The notes under the pieces are model-generated. The model did not search any database. It was not told where the DNA came from and saw only the letters and a list, made by a program, of their open reading frames with translations. A DNA stretch of 60,434 nt, from the NCBI GenBank assembly GCA_012521185.1, contig JAAYMV010000003.1, forward strand, positions 1-60,434, written 5' to 3'. The number at the start of each line of letters is the position of its first letter. Positions within the stretch are counted from its first letter, which is position 1. Source of the stretch: Bacillota bacterium (lineage in GTDB: Bacteria; Bacillota; Limnochordia; Darwinibacteriales; DTU012). The translations under genes and the position numbers were made by a program. Shown here in pieces: positions 8,950-17,472 of the stretch.

Positions 8950-10054
8950 ATGTTATTTGAACATAAGGAAATACAAGATAAATTGACTGATTTTGCGGAT
9001 AGGCTTGAAGAAATGCGGGGTTATCTTTGAAATAGAGCAGAAACAGCAAGAAATTAGTAGGTTAGATGAATTAATGTCTGCTCCAGATTTTTGGGATAAT
9101 CAAGAAACAGCTCAGCAATACGTACAAAATGCTAGTCGCTTAAAACAAGTTGTTGCAAATTGGCAAGCCATTAGTAAGCAGGTGGAGGAGGCTAAGCTGT
9201 TATTGGATTTAGTTGCTGAAGAACCTGACGAAGAATTGCAACAAGAGGTGCAGCAACTAATTAAGCAAATTAACGGGGATTTAGAAGCCCTGGAACTTGC
9301 GTCATTATTAAATGGTGAATATGACAGCAATAATGCTATCTTAACAATACATCCTGGGGCTGGCGGTACTGAGTCTCAGGATTGGGCAGAAATGTTGCTG
9401 CGTATGTATACACGTTGGGCTGAAAGACGTGGTTTCCAAGTAGAACAATTAAACTTGTTGCCTGGCGATGAAGCAGGAATAAAAAGTGTCACCTTGTTGA
9501 TTTCAGGTTTAAATGCTTATGGTTATTTAAAAGCGGAGAAAGGTGTTCACCGTTTGGTGCGGATATCGCCGTTTGATGCATCAGGAAGACGCCATACTTC
9601 CTTTGCCTCAGTGGAAGTTATTCCTGAAATAGATAATGACGCTGATATTCAGATTGATCCTAGTGAATTAAGAACCGATACTTTTCGGGCGAGCGGTGCT
9701 GGTGGTCAGCACGTCAATAAAACAGACTCGGCAATTCGCATTACACATTTGCCTACTGGAATTGTGGTCCAGTGTCAGACGGAGCGTTCACAGCATGCTA
9801 ACCGAGAATCAGCAATGAAAATTCTACGTTCCAGATTATTAGAATTAAAATTACGAGAACAACAAGCTAAATTAGCAGAATTAAAGGGAGAGCAAAGCGA
9901 GATCGCTTGGGGTAATCAGATTCGTTCCTATGTATTTTGTCCCTACACTCTGGTGAAAGATCACCGAACTAATGTAGAAATGGGTAATGTAGAAGCGGTG
10001 ATGGATGGGGAGTTAGATCTGTTTATTGAAGGTTACTTAAAGTGGCAAAAGTAG
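8950..10054 (+). CDS. prfB: Peptide chain release factor 2 (programmed +1 frameshift)
   Basis: RF2 recognises UGA and UAA and triggers peptide release. The gene is in two frames. Codons from the ATG at 8950 encode [20 protein letters not shown], then EMRGYL, and reach an in-frame TGA at 9028-9030. After CTT (9025-9027), a +1 slip continues with GAA at 9029, giving [20 protein letters not shown]. The slip site is CTT-TGA-A, with a purine-rich CGGGG stimulator 4 bases upstream, the conserved autoregulatory arrangement of prfB. The full product is about 367 residues. The anticodon-mimic SPF motif ([13 protein letters not shown]) and the catalytic GGQ ([19 protein letters not shown]) are intact. 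It follows secA. Confidence 0.95.
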
Positions 10055-10069
10055 AATTGGAGGTGCAAC

Positions 10070-11776
10070 ATGACTAAAAGGGTTCTGTTTGGCTTAATAA
10101 TTTGTTCTTTGATTGTCGCTGGGACATTAACATTCCAGAGAATCAAAATAGAGCAAAGTAACCAAACGGTAGAATTAATCGCTGACTTCCAGGACTTTGC
10201 CAGGTTAACAACATCGGAATTAACCATAGAGAATATTTTAGCACAATTGCGCCAATTAGGGGTTAGCAAAGTAGCTTTAACAGAAATCACCGTTGGTGAA
10301 CGACTGCTAAGTCAGCCAACTTTCGGGGTAAAGGATTATTATCCGCTAGCAGAAATTATTAGTGAGCCCGCTGGATTTAATCAGGAAGAGCTTAAACTTG
10401 TTAATTCTGCCTATTTAGAAGCAGTTCCAAAAGTTTTAGCTAGTAGCCTGGTGCCAATTAGTTTTCAAGAAAAACTTACTGATTTTGATTCAGAAATGGT
10501 GATTTTCTCAGGTAATCAAATTATTGGTTATCCTGGGGATCTGGTAAAAACCGCTGCTGCTCTAAAAGAAAATGATTTAGTTATTGGTTTAGTGGAGTTT
10601 TCTAGCCAAAGAGGTATCAATCAAATTGCAACTGGGTCTAATGTAGTTAGGGTTCATGCTATTACCTTAGGGGAAATGAGAGTATTATCAAAGGAGCGAA
10701 TTATTAATCGCTATTTGCGAGCGGTCAAAGAACGGAATATTCGGGGCCTTTATCTAAGACCGTTGGCAGAGAACTGGGAGGCAACGGTAGATTTGCTGCA
10801 AGACTTAACCAATGATTTGCAGGCGGCAGGTTTTAAGCTTGGCAAAGCTCAGCCTTATCCTCAGTGGAATCCGAGCTGGTTTTCTAGCTGGCTTTGTAGC
10901 TTAGGAGTTTTGGCGGCTTTTGCGCTGTTAATCCAACGTTATGTAGTATTAAATGAAAAAGTACTATGGCTAGCTTATATAGTAGTCGCGCTTCTTGGTC
11001 TGGCAGGTTTTTATTCGTATGCATTATTGTTTAAACAAGCTTTCGCCTTATTAGCAGCTATTGTTTTTCCCGTGTTAGGAATAGTAAATTATGATTTCTT
11101 TAAGCATAGTATCGTAAAGAACTATTTGTTGGTAAGCGCTATTTCTTTTGTTGGTGGTATTCTGGTTGTTGGACTATTAACCGGGACAAGTTTTCTTGTT
11201 AAGTTAGTTGAATTTCGTGGCGTAAAATTGATGCATGTTGCACCAATTATCCTTGCTTTTATTTATGGTTTATTTGTAAACAACTTTCCTCTAAAAGGAT
11301 GGGATGACTTTAAGAACTGGATTAAACAGATTTGGTATGATGCTATTCCAGTCAAATATTTGGCTGCTGGCTTGTTTGTACTAGCTGTAGCTGGTATTTA
11401 TATATTACGAACAGGAAATTTTGGTTTGCCAGTTATGGAATTAGAAATCAAGCTTCGCGAGGCCTTAGAACGCTTATTGCTAGTCCGCCCACGATTGAAG
11501 GAATTTCTGATTGGTCATCCTGCTTTGGTTTTATTATTGGCAAGTAACCATAAACAACTGCGTCCAATTCTTCTAAGTATTGCTGTTATCGGACAACTTT
11601 CCTTAGTAAATACTTTTACCCACATTCATACGCCAGTGTTATTAAGTCTCTTACGTTCTATATATGGGTTAGTATTTGGTTTTGCAATCGGTTGGTTAAT
11701 TCTGCGACTGTGTTTAATTTTAATAAGGAGAACAGCTAATGATTCTCGTTTCTGGATATTACGGATACCAAAATAG
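10070..11776 (+). CDS. DUF5693 family multi-pass membrane protein
   Basis: A 568-residue DUF5693 protein of unknown function. An N-terminal signal-anchor (VLFGLIICSLIVAGTLTFQ) is followed by an extracytoplasmic domain of roughly 230 residues (to about 265), with alternating helices and strands. After that come about eight membrane segments packed with Leu/Ala/Val. Its 3' end overlaps the start of csaB by 38 bases, in a different frame, so the two are tightly coupled. DUF5693 genes typically sit directly before csaB in Bacillota, which points to a role in synthesis or export of the pyruvylated cell-wall polymer. That role is inferred from context alone. Confidence 0.8.
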   Translation: MTKRVLFGLIICSLIVAGTLTFQRIKIEQSNQTVELIADFQDFARLTTSELTIENILAQLRQLGVSKVALTEITVGERLLSQPTFGVKDYYPLAEIISEPAGFNQEELKLVNSAYLEAVPKVLASSLVPISFQEKLTDFDSEMVIFSGNQIIGYPGDLVKTAAALKENDLVIGLVEFSSQRGINQIATGSNVVRVHAITLGEMRVLSKERIINRYLRAVKERNIRGLYLRPLAENWEATVDLLQDLTNDLQAAGFKLGKAQPYPQWNPSWFSSWLCSLGVLAAFALLIQRYVVLNEKVLWLAYIVVALLGLAGFYSYALLFKQAFALLAAIVFPVLGIVNYDFFKHSIVKNYLLVSAISFVGGILVVGLLTGTSFLVKLVEFRGVKLMHVAPIILAFIYGLFVNNFPLKGWDDFKNWIKQIWYDAIPVKYLAAGLFVLAVAGIYILRTGNFGLPVMELEIKLREALERLLLVRPRLKEFLIGHPALVLLLASNHKQLRPILLSIAVIGQLSLVNTFTHIHTPVLLSLLRSIYGLVFGFAIGWLILRLCLILIRRTANDSRFWILRIPK

Positions 11777-12779
11777 TGGAGATGAAGGTATTTTAGCTGT
11801 ACTTTGTCAAGAGTTAGAGCTCCTTGGAGTGCAGCGAAGTGAAATTGTTGTTTTATCTGGCGATCCTGCTTATACAACATCAGAACATCAGGTTCAGGCG
11901 ATTTATCGTTATAATTTAGCACAAATTGTTCGACTAATGCCCCAGATCAAATTATTGGTTAGCGGTGGCGGTTCGTTGCTGCAAGATAGCACTAGTTGGC
12001 GGACAGTGCCATATTATTTAGTAATAATTAAATTAGCCCTTAGCTTTAAAATACCGGTGGTAATGTATGCGCAAGGTATTGGTCCTGTTGGATTTGTGCC
12101 TTATCAGCGGTGGATTAAACGAATAGTTAATCAAGTAACTAAAGTATCAGTACGAGATCCTTTTAGTGCACAACTGCTGCAAGAATGGGGTGTAACTAGA
12201 GCTGATTTAGAAATTGCTAGTGATCCAATTTTTAACTTAGCAAAGGCATCTTTTGCTACAAAAAATTATTTGCCAGGAATCAGCCTTAATTTACGACCTT
12301 ATCCATTATGGCAACAGCACTCAGCACAATGGAGTGAAATAATTAAGTATTGGATTGAAGAGCGAGATTGGCCAGTATATTTCGTTCCATTAAGTCCGGA
12401 TGACTTGTATATTGGTAAGCAAATTCAGCAAGCGGTACCAAGCATGGAGCTTTTTAGGCCCAAAAATTGGTTAGCTGCTATGAATTTTATTTCTCAAACA
12501 AAGGTAGCCTTAACTATGCGGCTCCATGCTTTGATTTTTGCTGCTATAAGTGGTACTGTTCCTGTCGGATTAGCATATGATCCCAAAATTAAGGCAATCG
12601 GCAGCCAGTTACGGATTGCTGTTCAAGCTCCTGAACCGAATCAAAGGTTGACGCCGATTTTGGCTAATATTCAAGAAAACTTTTTACCATATCAGATTAT
12701 GCTACAAGAACAAGTTAGTCAGTTACAGGAAAGGGCTGGAAAAAATCGGCAAATACTAGCGGATTGTCTAAGAAACTAA
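11739..12779 (+). CDS. csaB: Polysaccharide pyruvyl transferase CsaB
   Basis: A 346-residue CsaB, which transfers pyruvate from phosphoenolpyruvate to a sugar of the secondary cell-wall polymer. The pyruvylated polymer is the anchor for SLH-domain proteins. The N-terminal SGYYGYQNSGDEGILAVLCQ, the SGGGSLLQDSTSWRT segment (residues 72-86) and the late MRLHALIFAAISGTVPVGLA are the family's conserved blocks. The ATG at 11739 lies after AAGGAGAACAG and inside the end of the DUF5693 gene. A TagA-type glycosyltransferase follows. No SLH-domain protein is encoded in this window, so its clients must lie elsewhere. Confidence 0.93.
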   Translation: MILVSGYYGYQNSGDEGILAVLCQELELLGVQRSEIVVLSGDPAYTTSEHQVQAIYRYNLAQIVRLMPQIKLLVSGGGSLLQDSTSWRTVPYYLVIIKLALSFKIPVVMYAQGIGPVGFVPYQRWIKRIVNQVTKVSVRDPFSAQLLQEWGVTRADLEIASDPIFNLAKASFATKNYLPGISLNLRPYPLWQQHSAQWSEIIKYWIEERDWPVYFVPLSPDDLYIGKQIQQAVPSMELFRPKNWLAAMNFISQTKVALTMRLHALIFAAISGTVPVGLAYDPKIKAIGSQLRIAVQAPEPNQRLTPILANIQENFLPYQIMLQEQVSQLQERAGKNRQILADCLRN

Positions 12780-12795
12780 GTCTGGAGGATAACAA

Positions 12796-13539
12796 ATGGT
12801 TAATATTTTAGGAGTAAAATTTCATCGAGTAACCATGGAACAGGCTTTGGAAAAAGTTGATTCTTTGATGAAAGAGCCGGGTCCACAGTTAATTGTCACA
12901 GCCAATACTGAAATGGTAATGATGGCGAATCAAGATCCGCTGTTATTTGAAATAATTAGACGTTCTGCACTGGTAGTACCTGATGGGATCGGAATTGTAT
13001 GGGCTAGCCGAATATTAAACTGCCCTTTAGAAGAGCGAGTTCCTGGCGTAGAATTGATGGATAAGTTGTTAGAGAGAAGTGCAGAAAAAGGTTGGCGAGT
13101 TTTTCTCCTTGGTGCAAAACCTGGTATTGCTGATCAAGCTGCTGAAAATGCCAAGAAAAAGTATGCTAAGTTGAATGTTGTAGGAACTTATCATGGATAT
13201 TTTACCAAAGAAGAAGAACAAGAACTTATTTCAAGGATTAAAGCAGCAAAACCAGACCTTTTATTTTTGGCTTTGGGTGTACCTAAACAAGAAAAGTGGG
13301 CGGCAGCTAACTTAGCAAAATTGGGGATTCCGCTGGCAATGGGTGTAGGAGGCAGTTTTGAAATCTTAGCGGGAACAACCAAACGAGCACCAAAATGGAT
13401 GTGCCGAAGTGGCTTGGAGTGGTTATATCGTTTAATAAAAGAACCATGGCGAATTGGTCGAATGATGGCTTTACCGCAATTTGCTATTTTGATTATGTTG
13501 GAAAAAATGATTGTAAAAGGGGATCTGAAAGATGCCTAA
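12796..13539 (+). CDS. tagA: WecG/TagA/CpsF family glycosyltransferase
   Basis: A 247-residue GT26 enzyme that adds the second sugar (ManNAc-type) to undecaprenyl-linked GlcNAc in linkage-unit synthesis for wall polymers. Hallmarks are TANTEMVMMANQDPLLFEII (residues 34-53), VPDGIGIVWASRIL, FLLGAKPGIADQAAENAKKK and LGVPKQEKWAAANLAKLGIP. The C-terminal RAPKWMCRSGLEWLYRLIKE is typical of TagA. The ATG at 12796 follows a CTGGAGGATAA site, and the end overlaps yitT by 8 bases. Together with CsaB it supports synthesis of a pyruvylated secondary cell-wall polymer. Confidence 0.92.
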   Translation: MVNILGVKFHRVTMEQALEKVDSLMKEPGPQLIVTANTEMVMMANQDPLLFEIIRRSALVVPDGIGIVWASRILNCPLEERVPGVELMDKLLERSAEKGWRVFLLGAKPGIADQAAENAKKKYAKLNVVGTYHGYFTKEEEQELISRIKAAKPDLLFLALGVPKQEKWAAANLAKLGIPLAMGVGGSFEILAGTTKRAPKWMCRSGLEWLYRLIKEPWRIGRMMALPQFAILIMLEKMIVKGDLKDA

Positions 13540-14377
13540 ACTTACCAATCGGGTTATGGATTACGCTGGAGTTTTGCTAGGCGTATTCATAACTGCCGTC
13601 GGTTTAAGTTGGTTTTTAATTCCTAGTAAGATAGCGGCTGGGGGAGTAAGCGGGTTAGCAACTGTAACCTATTATTTATTTAACTTTCCAGTTGGTTTAA
13701 CGATGTTGGCGTTAAATATTCCATTATTTCTAGCAAGCTTTAAAATTTTGGGATTGCGTTTTGGTGCTAAAACAATTTTTGGCGCGGCAACCTTGTCCCT
13801 AATGGTAGATTTGTTAAATGAATGGGCTTTCCCCTTAACCAGTGATCCGATATTAGCCTGTGTTTATGGTGGTGTTATTTCAGGCATAGGTTTAGGAATT
13901 ACTTTTCGGTTTGGAGGTTCTACTGGTGGAACGGATATGGCAGCCCAAATCTTAGCCCGTTATTTTCCGATAAGTGTTGGGCAAGCCTTACTGGTAGTAG
14001 ATGGTTTTGTCATTATTCTAGCTGGTTTGGTATTTGGACCAGAATTAGCCTTATACGCTTTGGTGTCGGTATTTATTTCCACAAAAACCATTGATATAGT
14101 GCAAGAAGGTCAAAGTTATGCTAAAGCAGCTTTTATCATTGCTAATGATCCGCATACAATCGGAAACATCATTATGGAGAGCCTAGGGCGGGGTGCTACA
14201 TTGATTCAGGCGAAGGGCATGTTTACGGGTTTAGGCCGGGATATGCTTTTTGTGATTGTATCTAGATCAGAAATTGCTAAATTAAAACAAATTGTTAGTG
14301 AAATTGACCAACGAGCCTTTGTTGTGATCGCAGATGTTAGTGAAGTTTTAGGGGAAGGTTTCATTAGTTTAAGTTGA
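13532..14377 (+). CDS. YitT family membrane protein (DUF161-DUF2179)
   Basis: A 281-residue protein with five to six membrane segments in residues 5-200 and a C-terminal cytosolic DUF2179 domain (ESLGRGATLIQAKGMFTGLG, then RDMLFVIVSRSEIAKLKQIV). The first helix (GVLLGVFITAVGLSWFLIPS) and the SGIGLGITFRFGGSTGGTDM loop are characteristic of YitT/YczE-type DUF161 proteins. Transport or export roles have been proposed for relatives, but the substrate is unknown. Its start overlaps tagA by 8 bases. A promoter-bearing gap of about 120 bases separates it from the ftsX-like gene, so it probably ends the csaB transcription unit. Confidence 0.85.
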   Translation: MPKLTNRVMDYAGVLLGVFITAVGLSWFLIPSKIAAGGVSGLATVTYYLFNFPVGLTMLALNIPLFLASFKILGLRFGAKTIFGAATLSLMVDLLNEWAFPLTSDPILACVYGGVISGIGLGITFRFGGSTGGTDMAAQILARYFPISVGQALLVVDGFVIILAGLVFGPELALYALVSVFISTKTIDIVQEGQSYAKAAFIIANDPHTIGNIIMESLGRGATLIQAKGMFTGLGRDMLFVIVSRSEIAKLKQIVSEIDQRAFVVIADVSEVLGEGFISLS

Positions 14378-14419
14378 TAAGTTTTGGCATTGTAGCTGAT
14401 TATTGGTAGGATGGAACCC

Positions 14420-14457
14420 TTGTGTGTTGATATACATTAGTCTATAATTAGATAGAC
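14420..14457 (+). promoter_or_regulatory. Promoter with inverted repeat before the ftsX-envC-ctpB unit
   Basis: TTGTGT (14420-14425), 17 bases, TATAAT (14443-14448). A perfect 6-base inverted repeat, GTCTAT-AATTAG-ATAGAC (14440-14457), overlaps the -10 box and the expected transcription start. It could be an operator or simply form a 5' hairpin. Confidence 0.5.
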
Positions 14458-14500
14458 CGATACCATGACTAACGTATGTCAGTGGAAAGGGGTACATGCT

Positions 14501-15016
14501 ATGGTAAAAATATGTAATAAATGGGTCGTTTTTCTATCGACCACTGTTTTATGTTTGGTCCTTAGTTTGCTGGCCTTTAATTTAAATGCTTATGGTAAGC
14601 AGTTAGTTGAGGGTAGTGTAATTCGTGTATTTTTAGTAGAAGACTATGATCAGCAGTTAATGATGGAAAAATTTCAGCAAATTCCTGGTGTTACTGAAGC
14701 ACAGTTTTTAAGTGAAGAACAAGTAGCTAAGGAGTTTGAAACTATTTTTGGTCAACCGTGGATTGGTGTTAATGATTTACCAGCCCTAGTTGATTTGTCA
14801 GTTAATCTGCGGCAGGCTAATGCTGTAGTAGAATCAGTTGAACAACTTACTGGCATTGAATATATTGCTTTTCATGCACAAAATTTATCAAGTCTATCAT
14901 GGATGGGGGCGGCTTTCACCTGGTTTAGTGGAGTATTATTTTTGCTAGCCATTTTTTTATTTAGTCGCAGCTGTTTAATGATCCTCAGGGGGCGAAATAT
15001 AGCATGCGAGTCTTAG
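14501..15016 (+). CDS. Truncated FtsX-like protein (two membrane segments, no FtsE partner)
   Basis: A 171-residue FtsX relative. FtsX normally has four membrane segments and pairs with the ATPase FtsE to activate a periplasmic or extracellular cell-wall hydrolase. Here the first membrane helix (VVFLSTTVLCLVLSLLAFNL) and the extracellular lobe are present. The lobe includes the FtsX-like block GVTEAQFLSEEQVAKEFETI and ends before LSSLSWMGAAFTW. The protein stops after the second membrane helix with a short basic tail, so helices three and four are missing. No ftsE lies upstream. The ATG at 14501 is chosen because AAAGGGGT ends 7 bases before it. An in-frame ATG at 14465 has no ribosome binding site. 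It overlaps the EnvC-like gene by 13 bases, so it is still coupled to the usual partner. Confidence 0.7.
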   Translation: MVKICNKWVVFLSTTVLCLVLSLLAFNLNAYGKQLVEGSVIRVFLVEDYDQQLMMEKFQQIPGVTEAQFLSEEQVAKEFETIFGQPWIGVNDLPALVDLSVNLRQANAVVESVEQLTGIEYIAFHAQNLSSLSWMGAAFTWFSGVLFLLAIFLFSRSCLMILRGRNIACES

Positions 15017-16143
15017 TCTTTTGTTTAGCAATAGTAATGCTATTTTCCCTTTCTGTTGCTGCGCAAGAAATAACTAGTTTACGTCAAGAGCTAAATGAAA
15101 GTTACGATGAATTATTAAACTTACAAGCTAGCTACCAGGAAAAGGAAAAGCAAGTGGAAAAACTAGCTAACCATATTCAAGCGCAAGAAGCAGAGTCACA
15201 AACTTTGAGCAAAAGCTTAATAGAAATTGAACAAAAGCTTGAACAGGAGCAAACTTTCGTTAGCAAAAAACAACAAGCCTTAAGTCGAATTAAGCAACAG
15301 TTAATCGGGGAGCAGGCCAGCTTCAAACGAGCTGAACAAGCTGCTGTTAATGCTTTTAAATTACTTTCGACAAAGCAACAGAATTCCCGACAGTTAGTGC
15401 CTAATCTTAAAGAGACAGCCTTTCTTGATTATTTGGCATATACTAATGGGCAAACCTATGCAGCCGCTGGAGAAAAAGTCCAGGCTTTAGCGGAAGAACA
15501 GTTGAATTTAGAATCGACTATTGCAGCTAGTAACCAAAAACAACAAAAAATAAAAAACAAGATCACTGAAATAAAAACAGGATATCAACAGTTAAAGACA
15601 GAATTAAGTAAAAATAAACTACAATACGCTAGTTTACAACAAGAAGCAAATCTTTTCCGTCGGCAGTTGTATGAGCAAGAGAAGCAAGTAAGTGAATTGG
15701 AACGAGAGTTAACTGCCCAAATAGGGTCAACAAAACTGCCTAGTAAACGAAATTCTTTTCTTGGCTGGCCATTAAGTGAAAAGGGTCGAATTTCATCAGA
15801 ATATGGTTTACGGATGCATCCAATCTTTAATGAAGAGCGTTTTCATACTGGTGTTGATTTAGCGGTTCCTGCGGGAACACCTATTAAGGCAGCGGCTGAT
15901 GGCATAGTAGTAACTAGTGCAGAATTGAATGGTTATGGACTTTCAGTGTTGATTGACCATGGGCAAGGAATTTCTACTTTTTATGGACATGCATCTAAAT
16001 TATTAGTTGAAGCAGGTACTAAAGTTCGGCGAGGACAGACTATTGCTTTGGTTGGCAGCACTGGTTTTAGTACAGGTCCACATTTACATTTTGAAGTTCG
16101 AGAAAGTGGAGCGCATGTAAATCCATGGACATGGCTGCAATAA
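15004..16143 (+). CDS. EnvC-like M23 (LytM) peptidase with coiled coil
   Basis: A 379-residue exported protein. It has a signal peptide (VLVFCLAIVMLFSLSVAAQE), then long coiled coils over roughly residues 20-240, rich in Gln/Glu/Lys, then a C-terminal M23 domain (residues 250-379). The zinc-site pattern is retained: HPIFNEERFHTGVDLAVPAG (H..HxxxD) and GPHLHFEVR (HxH). EnvC itself is catalytically dead and activates amidases, whereas this copy keeps the metal ligands and could be an active endopeptidase. Coupling to the FtsX-like gene fits an FtsX-controlled septal hydrolase or activator. ctpB follows 75 bases downstream. Confidence 0.88.
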   Translation: MRVLVFCLAIVMLFSLSVAAQEITSLRQELNESYDELLNLQASYQEKEKQVEKLANHIQAQEAESQTLSKSLIEIEQKLEQEQTFVSKKQQALSRIKQQLIGEQASFKRAEQAAVNAFKLLSTKQQNSRQLVPNLKETAFLDYLAYTNGQTYAAAGEKVQALAEEQLNLESTIAASNQKQQKIKNKITEIKTGYQQLKTELSKNKLQYASLQQEANLFRRQLYEQEKQVSELERELTAQIGSTKLPSKRNSFLGWPLSEKGRISSEYGLRMHPIFNEERFHTGVDLAVPAGTPIKAAADGIVVTSAELNGYGLSVLIDHGQGISTFYGHASKLLVEAGTKVRRGQTIALVGSTGFSTGPHLHFEVRESGAHVNPWTWLQ

Positions 16144-16218
16144 ATGGTATAATTTAAGTTATTAAATGGGATTTTTACTCATAAAAATGTGAGGAGTAGT
16201 AAAGGATGGGGTGATCCA

Positions 16219-17415
16219 TTGAAACGTAGATGGTTACTAGTCTTGGCAATTATCGTTTTATTAACAGTTTCCATTTTGTATGGTACGGTGTTCTCACGTT
16301 CTGCTGGAGTAGAACCGCAAAAGTATGAAAATATCGGGATTGTGATTGAGGTAGTATCGCTTGTAAGAGGGCGTTATTACCAACCTGTGAGTACGGTGGA
16401 TTTATTACGCTCTTATGTGGCAACAGGAACTATCAATGGGATGCTGTCAGAAACTTTGGGTGATCCTTACACTCGTTATATGGATCAACGAGCTTACGAA
16501 AGAATGGTTAGTCAGACAACTGGAACATTTGGTGGAATTGGGATCGTAATTGGTATTAGAGATGAGCAGTTAACTATTATTTCGCCGATTAAAGGTACAC
16601 CTGGTGAGCGAGCAGGATTACGGGCTTCTGATGTGATCTTAAAAATTGATGGGAAAGATACCACTTATATGACTACTGACGAAGCTGCTAGTTTAATGCG
16701 TGGTCCCGAAGGAACGGGAGTCCATTTAACCATTAAACGGGGTGACGAAGTTATTGAGGTTCCGATCATTAGGGCGATGATTAATGTTAATTCTATTGAA
16801 ACCATAGAAATGATTGAGCCAAGCATTGGTTATATTGAACTAACAAATTTTTCTGATAGCACTTACTCGGAGTTAGTAGAAGCGTTAGATCAATTAGAAG
16901 CTGAGGGTATGAAAGGATTAATCCTGGATTTACGCTTTAATCCAGGTGGAACCCTAGCTGCAGCTTTACAGGTTGCCAATGAATTTATTGCCCAGGGTCC
17001 TCTAATTTATTTCCAGGATCGGGACGGTAACCGAATGGCTTATGAGGCGGTTGAGGCTGATACTCGAGAAAGAATTCCTATGGTAGTACTAATCAATGGT
17101 TCTAGTGCTAGTGCTTCAGAAATTGTCGCTGGTGCACTGCGAGATCATGGATTAGCTATCTTGGTAGGAACAACTACTTTTGGTAAAGGACTAATTCAAT
17201 CTATTATCCCATTGCGTGATGGGGGAGCGCTAACCATTACCGAACAGGTTTACTTGACTGCTGGCGGTCATGATATTAATAAAGTGGGCATAGAGCCAGA
17301 TATTGAAATTGTTGTTGACGAAGAGACTGAGGTTGCTATTTATTTAGATGAACCGGACGTAGTCGATCCACAATTAGAGAAAGCTTTAGAAATAATTCGA
17401 GAGCAAACTGAGTAA
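16219..17415 (+). CDS. S41 family C-terminal processing protease (CtpA/CtpB)
   Basis: About 398 residues from a TTG at 16219. An in-frame GTG at 16189 is possible, but GGGGTG just before the TTG and the position of the membrane anchor (WLLVLAIIVLLTVSILYGTV) favour the later start. A PDZ domain covers residues 90-175 (GGIGIVIGIRDEQLTIISPI). The peptidase domain contains the catalytic Ser in INGSSASASEIVAGAL and the Lys in TTFGKGLIQSI. Such proteases trim exported substrates, often at the septum or in sporulation signalling. It lies between the EnvC-like and MinJ-like genes, as ctpB does near ftsEX and minJ in Bacillus. A terminator follows directly. Confidence 0.92.
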   Translation: MKRRWLLVLAIIVLLTVSILYGTVFSRSAGVEPQKYENIGIVIEVVSLVRGRYYQPVSTVDLLRSYVATGTINGMLSETLGDPYTRYMDQRAYERMVSQTTGTFGGIGIVIGIRDEQLTIISPIKGTPGERAGLRASDVILKIDGKDTTYMTTDEAASLMRGPEGTGVHLTIKRGDEVIEVPIIRAMINVNSIETIEMIEPSIGYIELTNFSDSTYSELVEALDQLEAEGMKGLILDLRFNPGGTLAAALQVANEFIAQGPLIYFQDRDGNRMAYEAVEADTRERIPMVVLINGSSASASEIVAGALRDHGLAILVGTTTFGKGLIQSIIPLRDGGALTITEQVYLTAGGHDINKVGIEPDIEIVVDEETEVAIYLDEPDVVDPQLEKALEIIREQTE

Positions 17416-17420
17416 TTTAA

Positions 17421-17455
17421 CTGACACCCCGGAGCAATCCGGGGAGTCGTTTTTA
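17421..17455 (+). terminator. Rho-independent terminator after ctpB
   Basis: GACACCCCGGA, loop GCAA, TCCGGGGAGTC, with one A-A mismatch, followed by a TTTTT run. It ends the ftsX-envC-ctpB unit 6 bases after the ctpB stop. Confidence 0.85.
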
Positions 17456-17472
17456 CACAGGGAGGTGAGCAG

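Noticed and set aside
8993-9027. An alternative start at TTG 8993 for prfB in a single frame
   Set aside because: The upstream frame from ATG 8950 encodes a normal RF2 N-terminus and ends at the conserved CTT-TGA slip site, so programmed frameshifting explains the two frames better.
14427-14448. TTGATA and TATAAT as the ftsX promoter
   Set aside because: The spacer is only 10 bases; TTGTGT at 14420 with a 17-base spacer is the workable -35.
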